Positions 54,748 through 62,858 of a stretch of DNA of 64,000 nucleotides are shown in pieces (position 1 is the first letter of the stretch; the number at the start of each line of letters is the position of its first letter). The position numbers and the translations under genes were made by a program. Below the pieces are notes generated by a model, which saw only the letters and a list, made by a program, of their open reading frames with translations, searched no databases and was not told where the DNA came from. Origin of the DNA: Tissierella sp. Yu-01 (GTDB lineage: Bacteria; Bacillota; Clostridia; Tissierellales; Tissierellaceae); contig NZ_CP120677.1 in NCBI RefSeq assembly GCF_029537395.1, positions 1,364,001-1,428,000 on the forward strand. The letters are read 5' to 3'.

Positions 54748-54757
54748 ACTAACACCT

Positions 54758-57268
54758 CTATTCTACTTGGAATAAAGTTTTATATCCTAATCGTTCTAAT
54801 TCATCATTCATATAATTCAGTATCCCCCTGCCAACCTTTCTTCCATCAAGATATATAGCTACTTCTCCACTGCTGTTATTGTTGTTACTGTTTGAGCTAT
54901 TCCCCATCTGCAATGCAGCCATTACTGCACTTCCAACTGCACTGGCTATTGCATTTGAATCGTCAACTCTGCTAATACCACTTAACGAAGTGGCAGCCAT
55001 ATCTACTGATGCATCTATTTTATATATGTTATCTTTAATTCCATCAGCCAACATATTCATCAAATTAGGCATCCATCTATCAGCTGTTGCCCCTGGTCCT
55101 TCTTTTGTTGGAGAACCAAATCCTAATCTTGCTGCTATTTTATCCGCTGTACTGGTTGCAGCTTTTTTAACCTTATCTGCCATAGATTTCATACCTTCTG
55201 TTATGTTACTAATTAGATTTTTACCCCAATTCTTAGCATCACTAATTAGTTCATCTATCCACTCTTTTGCTTTCACGAAAGGTTCTTTTATAGCATTAAT
55301 CAAATCATCTTTTTTGCTAGATATCCCTATTCTGATTTCATCCCATTTATCAAGGATATATTTTTTTGTTCTGTCCCATATATCTTTCAAACTTCCCCAA
55401 ACTTTTTCTATAGGCTCAACAATATGTTTGCTTATGCCTTGCCATACAGTATTTGCTGATGATTTAATAGGGTTCCATATCGTGTCTACTAAGAATGTTT
55501 TTATTGCATTCCATGTGTCCTCTGTCTTTTTCTTTATACCATCCCATAGACCAACAAAGAACTCTCCAAGTTTGCCTTCTTTTATACCTTTCAACAACTT
55601 TAAGAATTCATCCAGTAACCAAATTAAACCATCTACTAGTTTACCTATCCAATCTAGTACAGTCCCTATTGCTGGTGAAATCAAATCGACAAACCATATT
55701 ACAAATGGAGCAACAAATTCTGTATAAATAAACCCTGCAATTTCGAAAATTTTAGCTCCTAATTCAATGAGGCTTTCAAATAAATGTTTGCCGCCTCTTT
55801 CCCATATTTCTCTTAAGCCTTCAGCTACTGCTCTAAATGCATCAATAGTTGATTCTAGGATTGACATAAAAGTATTTACTACGGTTTGCCCAACTTCTCC
55901 CCAGACATTATTGAGGGATTCTCCTATACTTTCAACTATTCCAAGCACTATATTGAAGATATCAGCAACTCCTTGGATAATCTCCGTACCGGTTTCATTT
56001 TCTGTCCAAGCTATTCTGAAACTATCGGCTATATTTCTTACCAGATCAGATATCTGTTGAAATATCCTTAATAAATTTTCTAGTATTTCTTGGCCACTAC
56101 CACCAGTCCAAACCTCTTTAAAACTATTCCCGATTTCTCCTATCAAAGTCTTAACACTTTCAAAGGCATTGCGAGCGCTGTTAATAGTGTTTTTCCCTTC
56201 ACTATCCCATGCATCTTTGAAAGGCTTAAATATTTCAGCTAATCGTTGTTGTAGTCTTGATATAGGCCCTTCATCTATTTGTGTTAGATCAGGCATTTCC
56301 ATTTCAAAATCATTGGAGCCTCCGCCTGAATCTTCTTTAGTGTTTAATACATTAATTTCATCAAATCCAGCTAATTGACCTTTAGCCTTCTTTGCACTAC
56401 TGCCATAACCATCCATAGCCTTTTTAGCTTTTTCTAGACCCTTTGCTGCATCATATGATTGTTTATATGTCTTGCCAAATAAAGCACTTGTAAAACTTGC
56501 TATATATGTTGTTATAGTAGCTAAAGCATTCATTAACGAATTTAAAGCGGGTAATATAAAATCATAGATAGGTTGGAAGGCTACTCTTAAATTAGTTTTT
56601 ATAGTATTCAATGAAGCTACAAATTGATTATTTGTTTTAAGTGCTCCACCCATGTAGTTTATTAATCCACGAATAGCTTTATAGATCAAATTGTAAATGA
56701 ATATTCTTTTCAAAACTCTCATGAATGATCTATTCAACATATTAGCAAACCCAGCTACTTTCCCAGTGGACCTATCAATTTCATTACCTGTCTGCCGGAA
56801 TTTATCTTTTATTTGCTGCAGCCTATCTCTTAAGGTCTTAAACCGACTACTTGATTTTTCGGTTGTTATACCTACGATATTCATTTTATCTTCGAGTTCT
56901 GTTATTTTAGCTACTGTTTTATCAGAGGTTGCGATTAAATTGTGTAACCTGGATTCTGCTTTTAATACCTGGTCTTGTAATTTCATTGCCTTTGGGCTGT
57001 CTTGTCCAATTGTGCTAATTCTCGAATACTTTTCTCTTAGTTGTGCTAATTTCTTTTGTTGTAATTCTGCCTGAGCATTAACATTATCTAGCTTTTTAAT
57101 TAACTGATCATACTGGTTCTTCATATTTTGAACATTCTTGTTTATTGTAGAACTTGTATCTTCAGATGTCCTCTTAAAACCCTTCAGCTTACTAGTAGCC
57201 TTATTAATTCCATCTTGTAAACTTTCGGTTTTGGCAGTAATCAATACTCTTAATTCTTCTATGGTCAT
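54758..57268 (-). CDS. Tail tape measure protein
   Basis: 836 aa. Long N-terminal coiled coil (QYDQLIKKLDNVNAQAELQQ onward), a hydrophobic middle (VASLNTIKTNLRVAFQPIYDF; LINYMGGALK) and a C-terminal region rich in Trp/Gly amphipathic repeats (WEEVG / WDGIKKKTEDTWNAIKTF). This is the usual tape measure layout; its length sets the tail length, roughly 120 nm if 1.5 A per residue holds. Follows the chaperone genes, overlapping by one base. Confidence 0.92.
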   Translation of the reverse strand: MTIEELRVLITAKTESLQDGINKATSKLKGFKRTSEDTSSTINKNVQNMKNQYDQLIKKLDNVNAQAELQQKKLAQLREKYSRISTIGQDSPKAMKLQDQVLKAESRLHNLIATSDKTVAKITELEDKMNIVGITTEKSSSRFKTLRDRLQQIKDKFRQTGNEIDRSTGKVAGFANMLNRSFMRVLKRIFIYNLIYKAIRGLINYMGGALKTNNQFVASLNTIKTNLRVAFQPIYDFILPALNSLMNALATITTYIASFTSALFGKTYKQSYDAAKGLEKAKKAMDGYGSSAKKAKGQLAGFDEINVLNTKEDSGGGSNDFEMEMPDLTQIDEGPISRLQQRLAEIFKPFKDAWDSEGKNTINSARNAFESVKTLIGEIGNSFKEVWTGGSGQEILENLLRIFQQISDLVRNIADSFRIAWTENETGTEIIQGVADIFNIVLGIVESIGESLNNVWGEVGQTVVNTFMSILESTIDAFRAVAEGLREIWERGGKHLFESLIELGAKIFEIAGFIYTEFVAPFVIWFVDLISPAIGTVLDWIGKLVDGLIWLLDEFLKLLKGIKEGKLGEFFVGLWDGIKKKTEDTWNAIKTFLVDTIWNPIKSSANTVWQGISKHIVEPIEKVWGSLKDIWDRTKKYILDKWDEIRIGISSKKDDLINAIKEPFVKAKEWIDELISDAKNWGKNLISNITEGMKSMADKVKKAATSTADKIAARLGFGSPTKEGPGATADRWMPNLMNMLADGIKDNIYKIDASVDMAATSLSGISRVDDSNAIASAVGSAVMAALQMGNSSNSNNNNSSGEVAIYLDGRKVGRGILNYMNDELERLGYKTLFQVE

Positions 57269-57684
57269 TAAGTCTCACCTCTTTTCTTGTGTAGGTAAGC
57301 ATATTTATTCATTCTTTCCTTCATAATTTGCCAATCCTGCTTAATTGGCTCTTTATCTTCGTCAAATATACCCATTTGCTTAAATGCTTCTTTTGTATTC
57401 TGAGGATATTTCTTTGGATCATTTACCGCTATACCTATTAATTCGCCTAATTTATAGGTAAACATAGCTTGAGTTTGTAATTTTGCCTTGAATCTCCTTT
57501 GATATCCTTCTATAGCTGCAATAACCTCACCATAAGTCATATCCCAAAATAAAACTGCATCCACTTCGCTTTCCATTGCGATAGGATACAGTTTATTGAA
57601 TAACTCCGTACAACTTATTTGTTTTATTCTTCTTCCTTGGACTTCTGGAGTTTGGCTTTCCCCTCCTCTATGTCCTCTTTCTTG
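57268..57684 (-). CDS. Tail assembly chaperone frameshift extension (gpT-like), made as a gpG-T fusion
   Basis: The -1 frame is open from the slippery heptamer at 57684-57690 to the stop at 57268, about 138 codons. It includes the conserved-looking end MTYGEVIAAIEGYQRRFKAK. A separate ATG at 57576 with no good ribosome binding site would give a 102-aa protein, but the frame is also open upstream of it for 36 codons without a stop, as expected for a programmed frameshift. The fusion of 101 codons of the upstream gene with this part would be 239 aa. Confidence 0.72.
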   Translation of the reverse strand, partial: QERGHRGGESQTPEVQGRRIKQISCTELFNKLYPIAMESEVDAVLFWDMTYGEVIAAIEGYQRRFKAKLQTQAMFTYKLGELIGIAVNDPKKYPQNTKEAFKQMGIFDEDKEPIKQDWQIMKERMNKYAYLHKKRGET

Positions 57685-57986
57685 AAAAAACCACTCACCT
57701 CAAATACTTCTAGCATAAGCTCTATTAGATCTTCAAAAGTTCCACCTTCATCAACATATTCATCATACAAATCATAGGTATCTTTTAAGGCGAACTTATG
57801 ATGAAATTTCTGTAATGAGCCATGCAGTACCATCAGTAACTCTTCCATTGAAGGAATTCTCTCTTCTTTTAAGAAAATAGACAATACATTACCGCCGCCA
57901 ATTTTCCTCTCTATGTTAACCATTTCATTAGCTGCTAATCTAAGTTTAAATTCTTTATCTCCTACCTTAAACTCTGTATATCTCAT
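57624..57986 (-). CDS. Tail assembly chaperone (gpG-like)
   Basis: 120 aa, acidic C-terminus (KEDIEEGKAKLQKSKEEE). RYTEFKVGDKEFKLRLAANE and the DLIELMLEVFEVSGFF helix match the small protein that precedes the tape measure in siphophages. It binds the tape measure during tail assembly. A TTTTTTC slip site in its Phe-Phe codons (57684-57690) leads to the extension described separately. Confidence 0.8.
   Translation of the reverse strand: MRYTEFKVGDKEFKLRLAANEMVNIERKIGGGNVLSIFLKEERIPSMEELLMVLHGSLQKFHHKFALKDTYDLYDEYVDEGGTFEDLIELMLEVFEVSGFFKKEDIEEGKAKLQKSKEEE
57684..57690 (-). promoter_or_regulatory. Programmed -1 ribosomal frameshift site
   Basis: Read on the minus strand the sequence is T-TTT-TTC, exactly in phase with the gpG codons (GGT TTT TTC AAG). 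This is a classical X-XXY-YYZ slip heptamer. Slipping back one base gives CAA GAA AGA and a frame open for 138 codons into gpT. Confidence 0.75.
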
Positions 57987-58009
57987 ACCTTACCTCCCAA
58001 TTTAGATAA

Positions 58010-58041
58010 TAAAAAAGCAACTTCGTATATAGAAGTTGCTT
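58010..58041 (-). terminator. Terminator after the PH-domain gene
   Basis: Nine-bp stem AGCAACTTC / GAAGTTGCT, 7-nt loop, TTTTTTATT on the minus strand, spanning the stop of the PH-domain gene. Confidence 0.85.
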
Positions 58042-58399
58042 ACATGTAACTAATTATAATTTCTCTTAATTTTTCTGGATGCCCAATTCCTTTATAAATA
58101 TACCCCGCACCTGCAGTAGTAATAATAACATCACCGTATCCAAATATTCGGCCAAATAACGATCTATCCACTCTTACACTCTGAACATGTTTCATCGGAC
58201 TGTTTTGAATATCTTTTCTTAATATTCCTTTTTCACCATAAACCATATTAGGATCTACGATAATTTTAGTTGTTAGTATTCTAAGAATTTTAATAGGTGT
58301 TGTAAATATTCCAACATATAAAGCAATTGCTAAAATATGAGGAATAAGACTTAACCAACTTAATTTAAATATATGTTTTTCTAATATTTTATCTTCCAT
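58040..58399 (-). CDS. PH-domain (bPH2/YdbS-like) membrane protein, accessory gene
   Basis: 119 aa. A hydrophobic N-terminal part (LSLIPHILAIALYVGIFTTP) leads into a bacterial pleckstrin-homology domain: ILRKDIQNSPMKHVQSVRVD, LFGRIFGYGDVIITTAGA and YKGIGHPEKLREII. Such domains are not part of phage tails. The gene sits between the tail tube and chaperone genes with its own promoter (58420-58449) and terminator, which are moron features. It may modify the lysogen's membrane; function unknown. Confidence 0.8.
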   Translation of the reverse strand: MEDKILEKHIFKLSWLSLIPHILAIALYVGIFTTPIKILRILTTKIIVDPNMVYGEKGILRKDIQNSPMKHVQSVRVDRSLFGRIFGYGDVIITTAGAGYIYKGIGHPEKLREIIISYM

Positions 58400-58419
58400 A
58401 AAAACCCTCCCCTGTTAGT

Positions 58420-58449
58420 ATTATATGGTAATTTAAGGATACTATACAA
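58420..58449 (-). promoter_or_regulatory. Promoter of the PH-domain gene
   Basis: TTGTAT (58444-58449), 18-bp spacer and perfect TATAAT (58420-58425) on the minus strand, 20 bp before the gene's start. AGGGGAGGG follows as ribosome binding site. Confidence 0.65.
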
Positions 58450-58472
58450 AGAAGGGATTTTCAAGTTTAAAA

Positions 58473-58919
58473 TTATGCTCCTGGGTTGATATCTACTATA
58501 TCTGATTGCAAGAACATAGTCGCAGTAAATGTTTTAGCAGCATTAACGCCACCGCCAGCGATTTTCACATTTACATATGCATCAAATTCATGCCCTGAAC
58601 CATCTGGATACATTAATTTAAAACTTACTAATTTTTTATCATCTTGAAATCCTTTTAGCACCCTATAATCTGATGTAGAGTCACTATTGTCATATAAAAA
58701 TATAAATGCTAGGTCTCCTAAATCTGAAATACCGGGGATATACTTTTTATTTTTATCCTTTAATGTAGTTACTTCTATCTTCTCAGGGTCTCCACCTATT
58801 TCTGGTATCTCCATTAGCAATTCTAAATCTGTGTAGGTAGAGGCTCCCTCAGCCTTATGCGATAAAACTGCTTCATTAAAACTTTCTCCAGCATGTAACT
58901 GTAAGTTTAGTTTAAACAT
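58473..58919 (-). CDS. Major tail tube protein
   Basis: 148 aa. Begins KLNLQLHAGESFNEAVLSHKAEG and contains a beta-rich body (LAFIFLYDNSDSTSDYRVLK; HEFDAYVNVKIAGGGVNAAK) that fits siphophage tail tube proteins, which stack as hexamers around the tape measure. Its place before the chaperones supports the call; sequence alone is only moderately diagnostic. Confidence 0.8.
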   Translation of the reverse strand: MFKLNLQLHAGESFNEAVLSHKAEGASTYTDLELLMEIPEIGGDPEKIEVTTLKDKNKKYIPGISDLGDLAFIFLYDNSDSTSDYRVLKGFQDDKKLVSFKLMYPDGSGHEFDAYVNVKIAGGGVNAAKTFTATMFLQSDIVDINPGA

Positions 58920-58933
58920 TTAATTTCACTCCT

Positions 58934-59287
58934 TTATTGATACATAATCTTAGTTCTATTATTAATTCTCGCTTTAAATCTCATTGTCTTATGTTTAATA
59001 ACCGGATCTGGAATATCCCTTGCAAAATCTCTTTTAAATCCAATTGATTTCATTACATCATTAACTTGTCTTGCAAGTGTTCCAGTTGACCTATTATGCC
59101 ATATGTCTATTTGAATAACTACTTCTGTGTATAGTTCTTCTTTAATTTTATAAACATCTTTATTATCTTGCTCATAGAAAGAAATGTACGGCAAGTTATT
59201 AAAGTTATTAGGGTAACTATCAGATACATTATCCTCCCCTACTATCCCCTCTAACAACTCGTTTACTTTGGGTTTTATATCATACAT
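58934..59287 (-). CDS. Tail terminator / completion protein
   Basis: 117 aa. YDIKPKVNELLEGIVG, NNLPYISFYEQDN and an EVVIQIDIWHNRS strand match the small proteins that cap the tail tube before joining the head. The gene lies between HK97 gp10 and tail tube genes, the usual position. Confidence 0.72.
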   Translation of the reverse strand: MYDIKPKVNELLEGIVGEDNVSDSYPNNFNNLPYISFYEQDNKDVYKIKEELYTEVVIQIDIWHNRSTGTLARQVNDVMKSIGFKRDFARDIPDPVIKHKTMRFKARINNRTKIMYQ

Positions 59288-59719
59288 CTAATCACCCTTT
59301 TTCTGTATTTCCATTTTAATGCTTGCTGCTATTGTTTCTTTGATGTACTCTTCATTTTGTCTTAATGCTGGGTACATATATGGTTGTGCTGCCATACCTG
59401 ACCAATCCTCCCTATACGATAAATCCCCACCATATTTAGGTGGGCTTGGAGAACCTTCTCCTCTTTGGCCAGTACCAAACTCAACATAAGGAGCGTACTC
59501 TAGGTTAGTAGATACTATTCCTACAATTTCTCCATCCTTTTCTTGCACTGTGCCTTGAATACTATTTCTTAGTTGTCCTTTATCTACTGGTGCTAAATCC
59601 TTGGCATCTCCTTGAACTTTCTTAGTAGCTTCTTTAACTGCCTTAGCAACAGCCTTAGGGCTATCTTTTCCTATTCTATCTAGTTTTTTTATAAGAATAT
59701 CAAATCCTTCTAAACTCAT
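59288..59719 (-). CDS. HK97 gp10 family head-tail protein
   Basis: 143 aa from ATG 59719 (GGAGAGGAG upstream). LEGFDILIKKLDRIGKDSPKA, APVDKGQLRNSIQG and YAPYVEFGTG are the hallmarks of HK97 gp10. It acts in joining head to tail. Stop is one base from the tail terminator gene. Confidence 0.92.
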   Translation of the reverse strand: MSLEGFDILIKKLDRIGKDSPKAVAKAVKEATKKVQGDAKDLAPVDKGQLRNSIQGTVQEKDGEIVGIVSTNLEYAPYVEFGTGQRGEGSPSPPKYGGDLSYREDWSGMAAQPYMYPALRQNEEYIKETIAASIKMEIQKKGD

Positions 59720-60075
59720 TATCTCCTCTCCAAATCTGCCACTAAGTGACTGTTCCAAGGTCTTATAGCTACTATTTTAAAATCAGGGTCTTGCTCTGCA
59801 TTTCTATAAACACATACACCATATTGTTGTTTTTCACTATTAAATTGTATATCCATTTCCCTAGCAAGTACGCTATCTTCCATCAACATAGTTTGCATAT
59901 TAGCAAGTCTTAATCCATACATCTCAGATAGATTTTTACCACCTGCAGGTTGAATTTTAGCTTTTACAATCTGACCTTCTTGTTCATATCCAGTGAATTT
60001 AGTTCCATCAGGCTCTTTAAATGATCCATGTTTCTTTACTATATACTCTTTTAAATCTCTTTGCCTTAGTCTCAT
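59719..60075 (-). CDS. Head closure / head-tail adaptor protein
   Basis: 118 aa. EGQIVKAKIQPAGGKNLSEMYG and NAEQDPDFKIVAIRPWNSH form a small beta-barrel-like protein at the position of the head closure protein (SPP1 gp16 type). Overlaps the HK97 gp10 start by one base. Assigned mainly by position and size. Confidence 0.72.
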   Translation of the reverse strand: MRLRQRDLKEYIVKKHGSFKEPDGTKFTGYEQEGQIVKAKIQPAGGKNLSEMYGLRLANMQTMLMEDSVLAREMDIQFNSEKQQYGVCVYRNAEQDPDFKIVAIRPWNSHLVADLERR

Positions 60076-60079
60076 AAAA

Positions 60080-60376
60080 TCACCTCGGTAATCTTCTTGC
60101 TGCTCTAATCTTTTTCATAATTCTTTTTGGAATACCTTCCTCAAAACTTCTACTTACTCCACCCTCACTGTGGCTTGTTTGCCCCTCTATTCCCTCTTTG
60201 TTATAGTAGATTATAGCTAGCTCTACTTGTGTGCTAAAAAGGGATTGTGGTAGTTCTGATAGGTGGGTTAGTTCAAGGATGGTATCTTTGGCATCTTCTA
60301 GATATAGATTTAATAGACTATCTTGTTCTGTTCCTATGTTCCCTAATTTTAATTTCAATTTAGTCAGTTGATCCAT
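60080..60376 (-). CDS. Head-tail connector protein (gp6-like)
   Basis: 98 aa from ATG 60376, preceded by GGGTGAT. Helical: LTKLKLKLGNIGTEQDSLLN, YLEDAKDTILELTHLSELP and a FEEGIPKRIMKKIRAARRL C-terminus match the HK97 gp6 / SPP1 gp15 connector family, which binds the portal. Follows the SAP-like protein gene. Confidence 0.85.
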   Translation of the reverse strand: MDQLTKLKLKLGNIGTEQDSLLNLYLEDAKDTILELTHLSELPQSLFSTQVELAIIYYNKEGIEGQTSHSEGGVSRSFEEGIPKRIMKKIRAARRLPR

Positions 60377-60390
60377 AATATCACCCACTT

Positions 60391-60421
60391 AAAAGAGGAT
60401 GAGATTACACTTCATCCTCTA
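60391..60421 (-). terminator. Hairpin after the SAP-like gene
   Basis: Nine-bp stem AGAGGATGA / TCATCCTCT with a 9-nt loop and TTTTAAG on the minus strand, covering the stop codon. The short T tract may give partial termination, trimming transcript levels between capsid and connector genes. Confidence 0.6.
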
Positions 60422-60755
60422 TATTTATTAATGCCTCAATTAATTCTTCTTTTTTCATATTGCTATAACCTTCTAATCCTTTATCTTTGGCCATGTCTTT
60501 AAGCTCAGCAACCTTTTTAGAGCTTAGATGTAAAATATAATCTTCTTTGATTGCTTGCTCATGAGCTTCATTTATATCATCGACTAAATTTATTTCCTCC
60601 GGATACTCTGGTTCTTCACCTTCAAGCTCCAAATCAAGACCTTTTAGTATGGATATAGTCCTCCTATCCTTGGTCTCAAATTTTCCGTTCTTAAATTTAC
60701 TAAGGATGCAGTTATTTTCTGCATCCCATATAATACCTTTACCATAGAATGTCAT
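60405..60755 (-). CDS. Phage protein with SAP/Rho-N-like C-terminal motif
   Basis: 116 aa. The N-terminal part (GIIWDAENNCILSKFKNGKF) lies behind an acidic middle and a C-terminal HLSSKKVAELKDMAKDKGLE with NMKKEELIEALI, a SAP/Rho-N-like helix-turn-helix usually for nucleic acid binding. Proteins of this type follow the major capsid gene in many Firmicute phages, where they may be head decoration or packaging accessories. Confidence 0.75.
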   Translation of the reverse strand: MTFYGKGIIWDAENNCILSKFKNGKFETKDRRTISILKGLDLELEGEEPEYPEEINLVDDINEAHEQAIKEDYILHLSSKKVAELKDMAKDKGLEGYSNMKKEELIEALINIEDEV

Positions 60756-60766
60756 AATTTAACCTC

Positions 60767-61702
60767 CTATTCATTAAGACCAGTTATAGAACCGTGCATA
60801 AATGCTGGACCATGGTCTAATCCAAATTGGCCAAAGATTTGTCCATCTTCTGATGCCCCAACTTTAGCTAATTCTTCATAGAAGAAATTGCCCTTTCCTG
60901 GCACCGGTTGAAATACTGGAGCCATTACATCTAATTCAGTAAATAGTAAAGTATCTTGAGGCATGAATCTGTTTAATGATATCCCTATTGGTCCAAAATC
61001 TGTCTCAATTGTAACTATGTTACTTCCACCTATCTTTCTATCAGAAGGAAGTACTGTATATAAAGTTGTTAAGGCTTGTTTCTGTGCACTGTTAGTCCAA
61101 ATTACCACATCTTTAAACAGCGCTCCGTTGTCAAACATCTCTTTTAATATAGCTTGTATCATGTTTTTAGTTAAGGCTGTCGGCTCTGTGTTGGTAATTG
61201 TATTCCCATCACTGCAAAGCTCCAACATTCCTCTAGTCTTATTTGCAACTTCATCACTAGTTGCTTTTTGATATACGCCATTGATAATTGTGTACTCTAT
61301 ATCTCTTGCTATTTTTTCAAGGACTCTGGCAATTTGGAAGTCCTTTTCAGTTGTTTGAACATTGTTCTTTTGTCCTGCTGTATTTAAGCCACTCATTCTG
61401 CCCCTGTTACTCTCTTTAACATAAGAAATTGACACCTTTTCCTGAAAGATTTGAGTAACATTAGTGTTTTGGCTTCTTGCTATGTTAGTAGCAGATGGCG
61501 CTTTTAAAGATGCTTTCTCTGTTATACCAGGTTGTTGTGGTGCTGGCAAAGAGTATTGAGAATCTGTCGGGAACTCAAAATTCTCCGTTTGCACTCCACC
61601 AGTTAAACCACCAATAACAGATAAGATAGGGGTATTCTTCTCATCTGCTGTAAATAATTCACCTGCATAATTTGGTAAACTCCATGTTGTTCCTGTAGTC
61701 AT
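60767..61702 (-). CDS. Major capsid protein (SU10/DUF5309-like)
   Basis: 311 aa. NYAGELFTADEKNTPILSVI at the N-terminus, KVSISYVKESNRGRMSG (E-loop region), DFQIARVLEKIARDIEYTII and a VIWTNSAQKQALTTLYT helix with GPIGISLNRFMPQDT resemble the SU10/DUF5309 group of HK97-fold capsid proteins. It follows the scaffold gene, as expected. Confidence 0.88.
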   Translation of the reverse strand: MTTGTTWSLPNYAGELFTADEKNTPILSVIGGLTGGVQTENFEFPTDSQYSLPAPQQPGITEKASLKAPSATNIARSQNTNVTQIFQEKVSISYVKESNRGRMSGLNTAGQKNNVQTTEKDFQIARVLEKIARDIEYTIINGVYQKATSDEVANKTRGMLELCSDGNTITNTEPTALTKNMIQAILKEMFDNGALFKDVVIWTNSAQKQALTTLYTVLPSDRKIGGSNIVTIETDFGPIGISLNRFMPQDTLLFTELDVMAPVFQPVPGKGNFFYEELAKVGASEDGQIFGQFGLDHGPAFMHGSITGLNE

Positions 61703-61705
61703 ATT

Positions 61706-62332
61706 TTATTCCTCACTTTCATTTAATAAAAATAGTTGATTTCTTGCTGCTATTCTCTCAGTTAATTTTGTTTCAGGATTATTGATGATTGCCTCTAACT
61801 CTGCCTTTTTACTTTTGGCAGGAGGACTTCCACCTGAGTTGTTAGGATCTCTACCTGTTACTTTTGGTACAAATAAATCCTTATAGGTTTCTTTGATAGT
61901 TGTTAACTGCTCTTCAATGCCTACTACTGTTCCATCATCATTAACAACTAATTTCTCTTTATCAAATTTAGTCTCTAACAACTCTGGATATTTTGTATCT
62001 GTCAGCTTACTTTTTATAGCATATTGGATACTAATATCCCTAATTTTTGCCTTATGGTTTGCTTCCATGGTAGCTATTGTACCCTCATGGGTCTTTATAG
62101 TAGCTTGAAGTTCTTCATTATCTTTATTGGATTTCTTTAGATCACCTATGGTGGTTTCAGCGGTTTCAAGTTTCCCTTTTAGATCATCTCTCTCAGCCTT
62201 TAACTTTCCATAGCGAATAACTATATTTTCTTCATTAGTTGTATATATTTTATTTTCCTTCATAGCACCAGTAATAGCAGTAACCTGTTCTTCAGTTAAT
62301 CCTTGAGCTTTCAATAATTCTTCAAATGTCAT
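61706..62332 (-). CDS. Scaffolding protein
   Basis: 208 aa, mostly helical and charged. A N-terminal LTEEQVTAITGAMKENKIY segment, long coiled coil (AERDDLKGKLETAETTIGDL) and an acidic-to-basic C-terminus (KSKKAELEAIINNPETKLTE) fit DUF4355-type phage scaffolds. It shapes the procapsid and is lost afterwards. Three bases before the major capsid start. Confidence 0.85.
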   Translation of the reverse strand: MTFEELLKAQGLTEEQVTAITGAMKENKIYTTNEENIVIRYGKLKAERDDLKGKLETAETTIGDLKKSNKDNEELQATIKTHEGTIATMEANHKAKIRDISIQYAIKSKLTDTKYPELLETKFDKEKLVVNDDGTVVGIEEQLTTIKETYKDLFVPKVTGRDPNNSGGSPPAKSKKAELEAIINNPETKLTERIAARNQLFLLNESEE

Positions 62333-62427
62333 TTTTATCTTCTCCTCTCAAATTTACGGTTTTTACGTGGTTCCCTCACAAATTTGTTTTTTATATTGTT
62401 CTTTTACGTCTACAATATAGAAAAAGA

Positions 62428-62458
62428 CATAAAAATAAGACCTTAACCCTGGTCTTAT
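62428..62458 (-). terminator. Terminator upstream of the scaffold gene
   Basis: Eight-bp stem ATAAGACC / GGTCTTAT with an 8-nt loop, then TATTTTTATG on the minus strand. It separates the small upstream genes from the capsid module. Confidence 0.65.
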
Positions 62459-62482
62459 GGGAGATGTTAGGATCACTTCCTG

Positions 62483-62764
62483 TTAAAAGTCATTAAATCC
62501 ACAACGCAATTCTCTATAAAAATCTTTCCTTAATTGTTCATGTAACTCTTCTAAACTTGTGTTGATAGGAATCCCATTCTCACCCATGTTAATTGTTATT
62601 GGAGTATGCTTTATGGCTATCGGTTCAACCATAGATTCCAATATAGGTTGTTTAATCTCAGCTTGTATCGGCAAATAACCGCAAGCTACCATTCTTTTAC
62701 TATCACAATTATTTTTATGTTTGCATTTCTTACATCTTTCATGTAGTTTACTTATCGCATCCAT
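62483..62764 (-). CDS. Small Cys-rich phage protein
   Basis: 93 aa from ATG 62764. A probable zinc-binding knuckle is near the start (CKKCKHKNNCDSKRMVACGY: four cysteines in CxxCx5Cx7C order). The C-terminal half is helical and ends LHEQLRKDFYRELRCGF. Function not recognised. Its start codon overlaps the stop of the 27-aa gene by one base (TGATG), implying translational coupling. Confidence 0.65.
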   Translation of the reverse strand: MDAISKLHERCKKCKHKNNCDSKRMVACGYLPIQAEIKQPILESMVEPIAIKHTPITINMGENGIPINTSLEELHEQLRKDFYRELRCGFNDF

Positions 62765-62847
62765 CACTTATCGCCTCTTTTAGTTAACAATGTTAGTATT
62801 ACAAAAGTGATGCATATAATTAAAGTTATTTGTACACTTGTTGCCAT
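62764..62847 (-). CDS. 27-aa single-helix membrane peptide
   Basis: ATG at 62845-62847 with TTAGGAGGTGG upstream at good distance. One hydrophobic helix (QITLIICITFVILTLL) ends with a basic KRGDK tail. The stop overlaps the next start by one base. The strong ribosome binding site argues for real translation, though the role (toxin, small holin-like, or leader for the next gene) is unknown. Confidence 0.6.
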   Translation of the reverse strand: MATSVQITLIICITFVILTLLTKRGDK

Positions 62848-62858
62848 AAAGCCACCTC

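Noticed and set aside
54879-55727. Plus-strand open frame of 282 codons
   Set aside because: Opposite the tape measure gene; hydrophobic Ser/Phe/Leu-rich translation typical of an antisense shadow of a helical protein. No start site.
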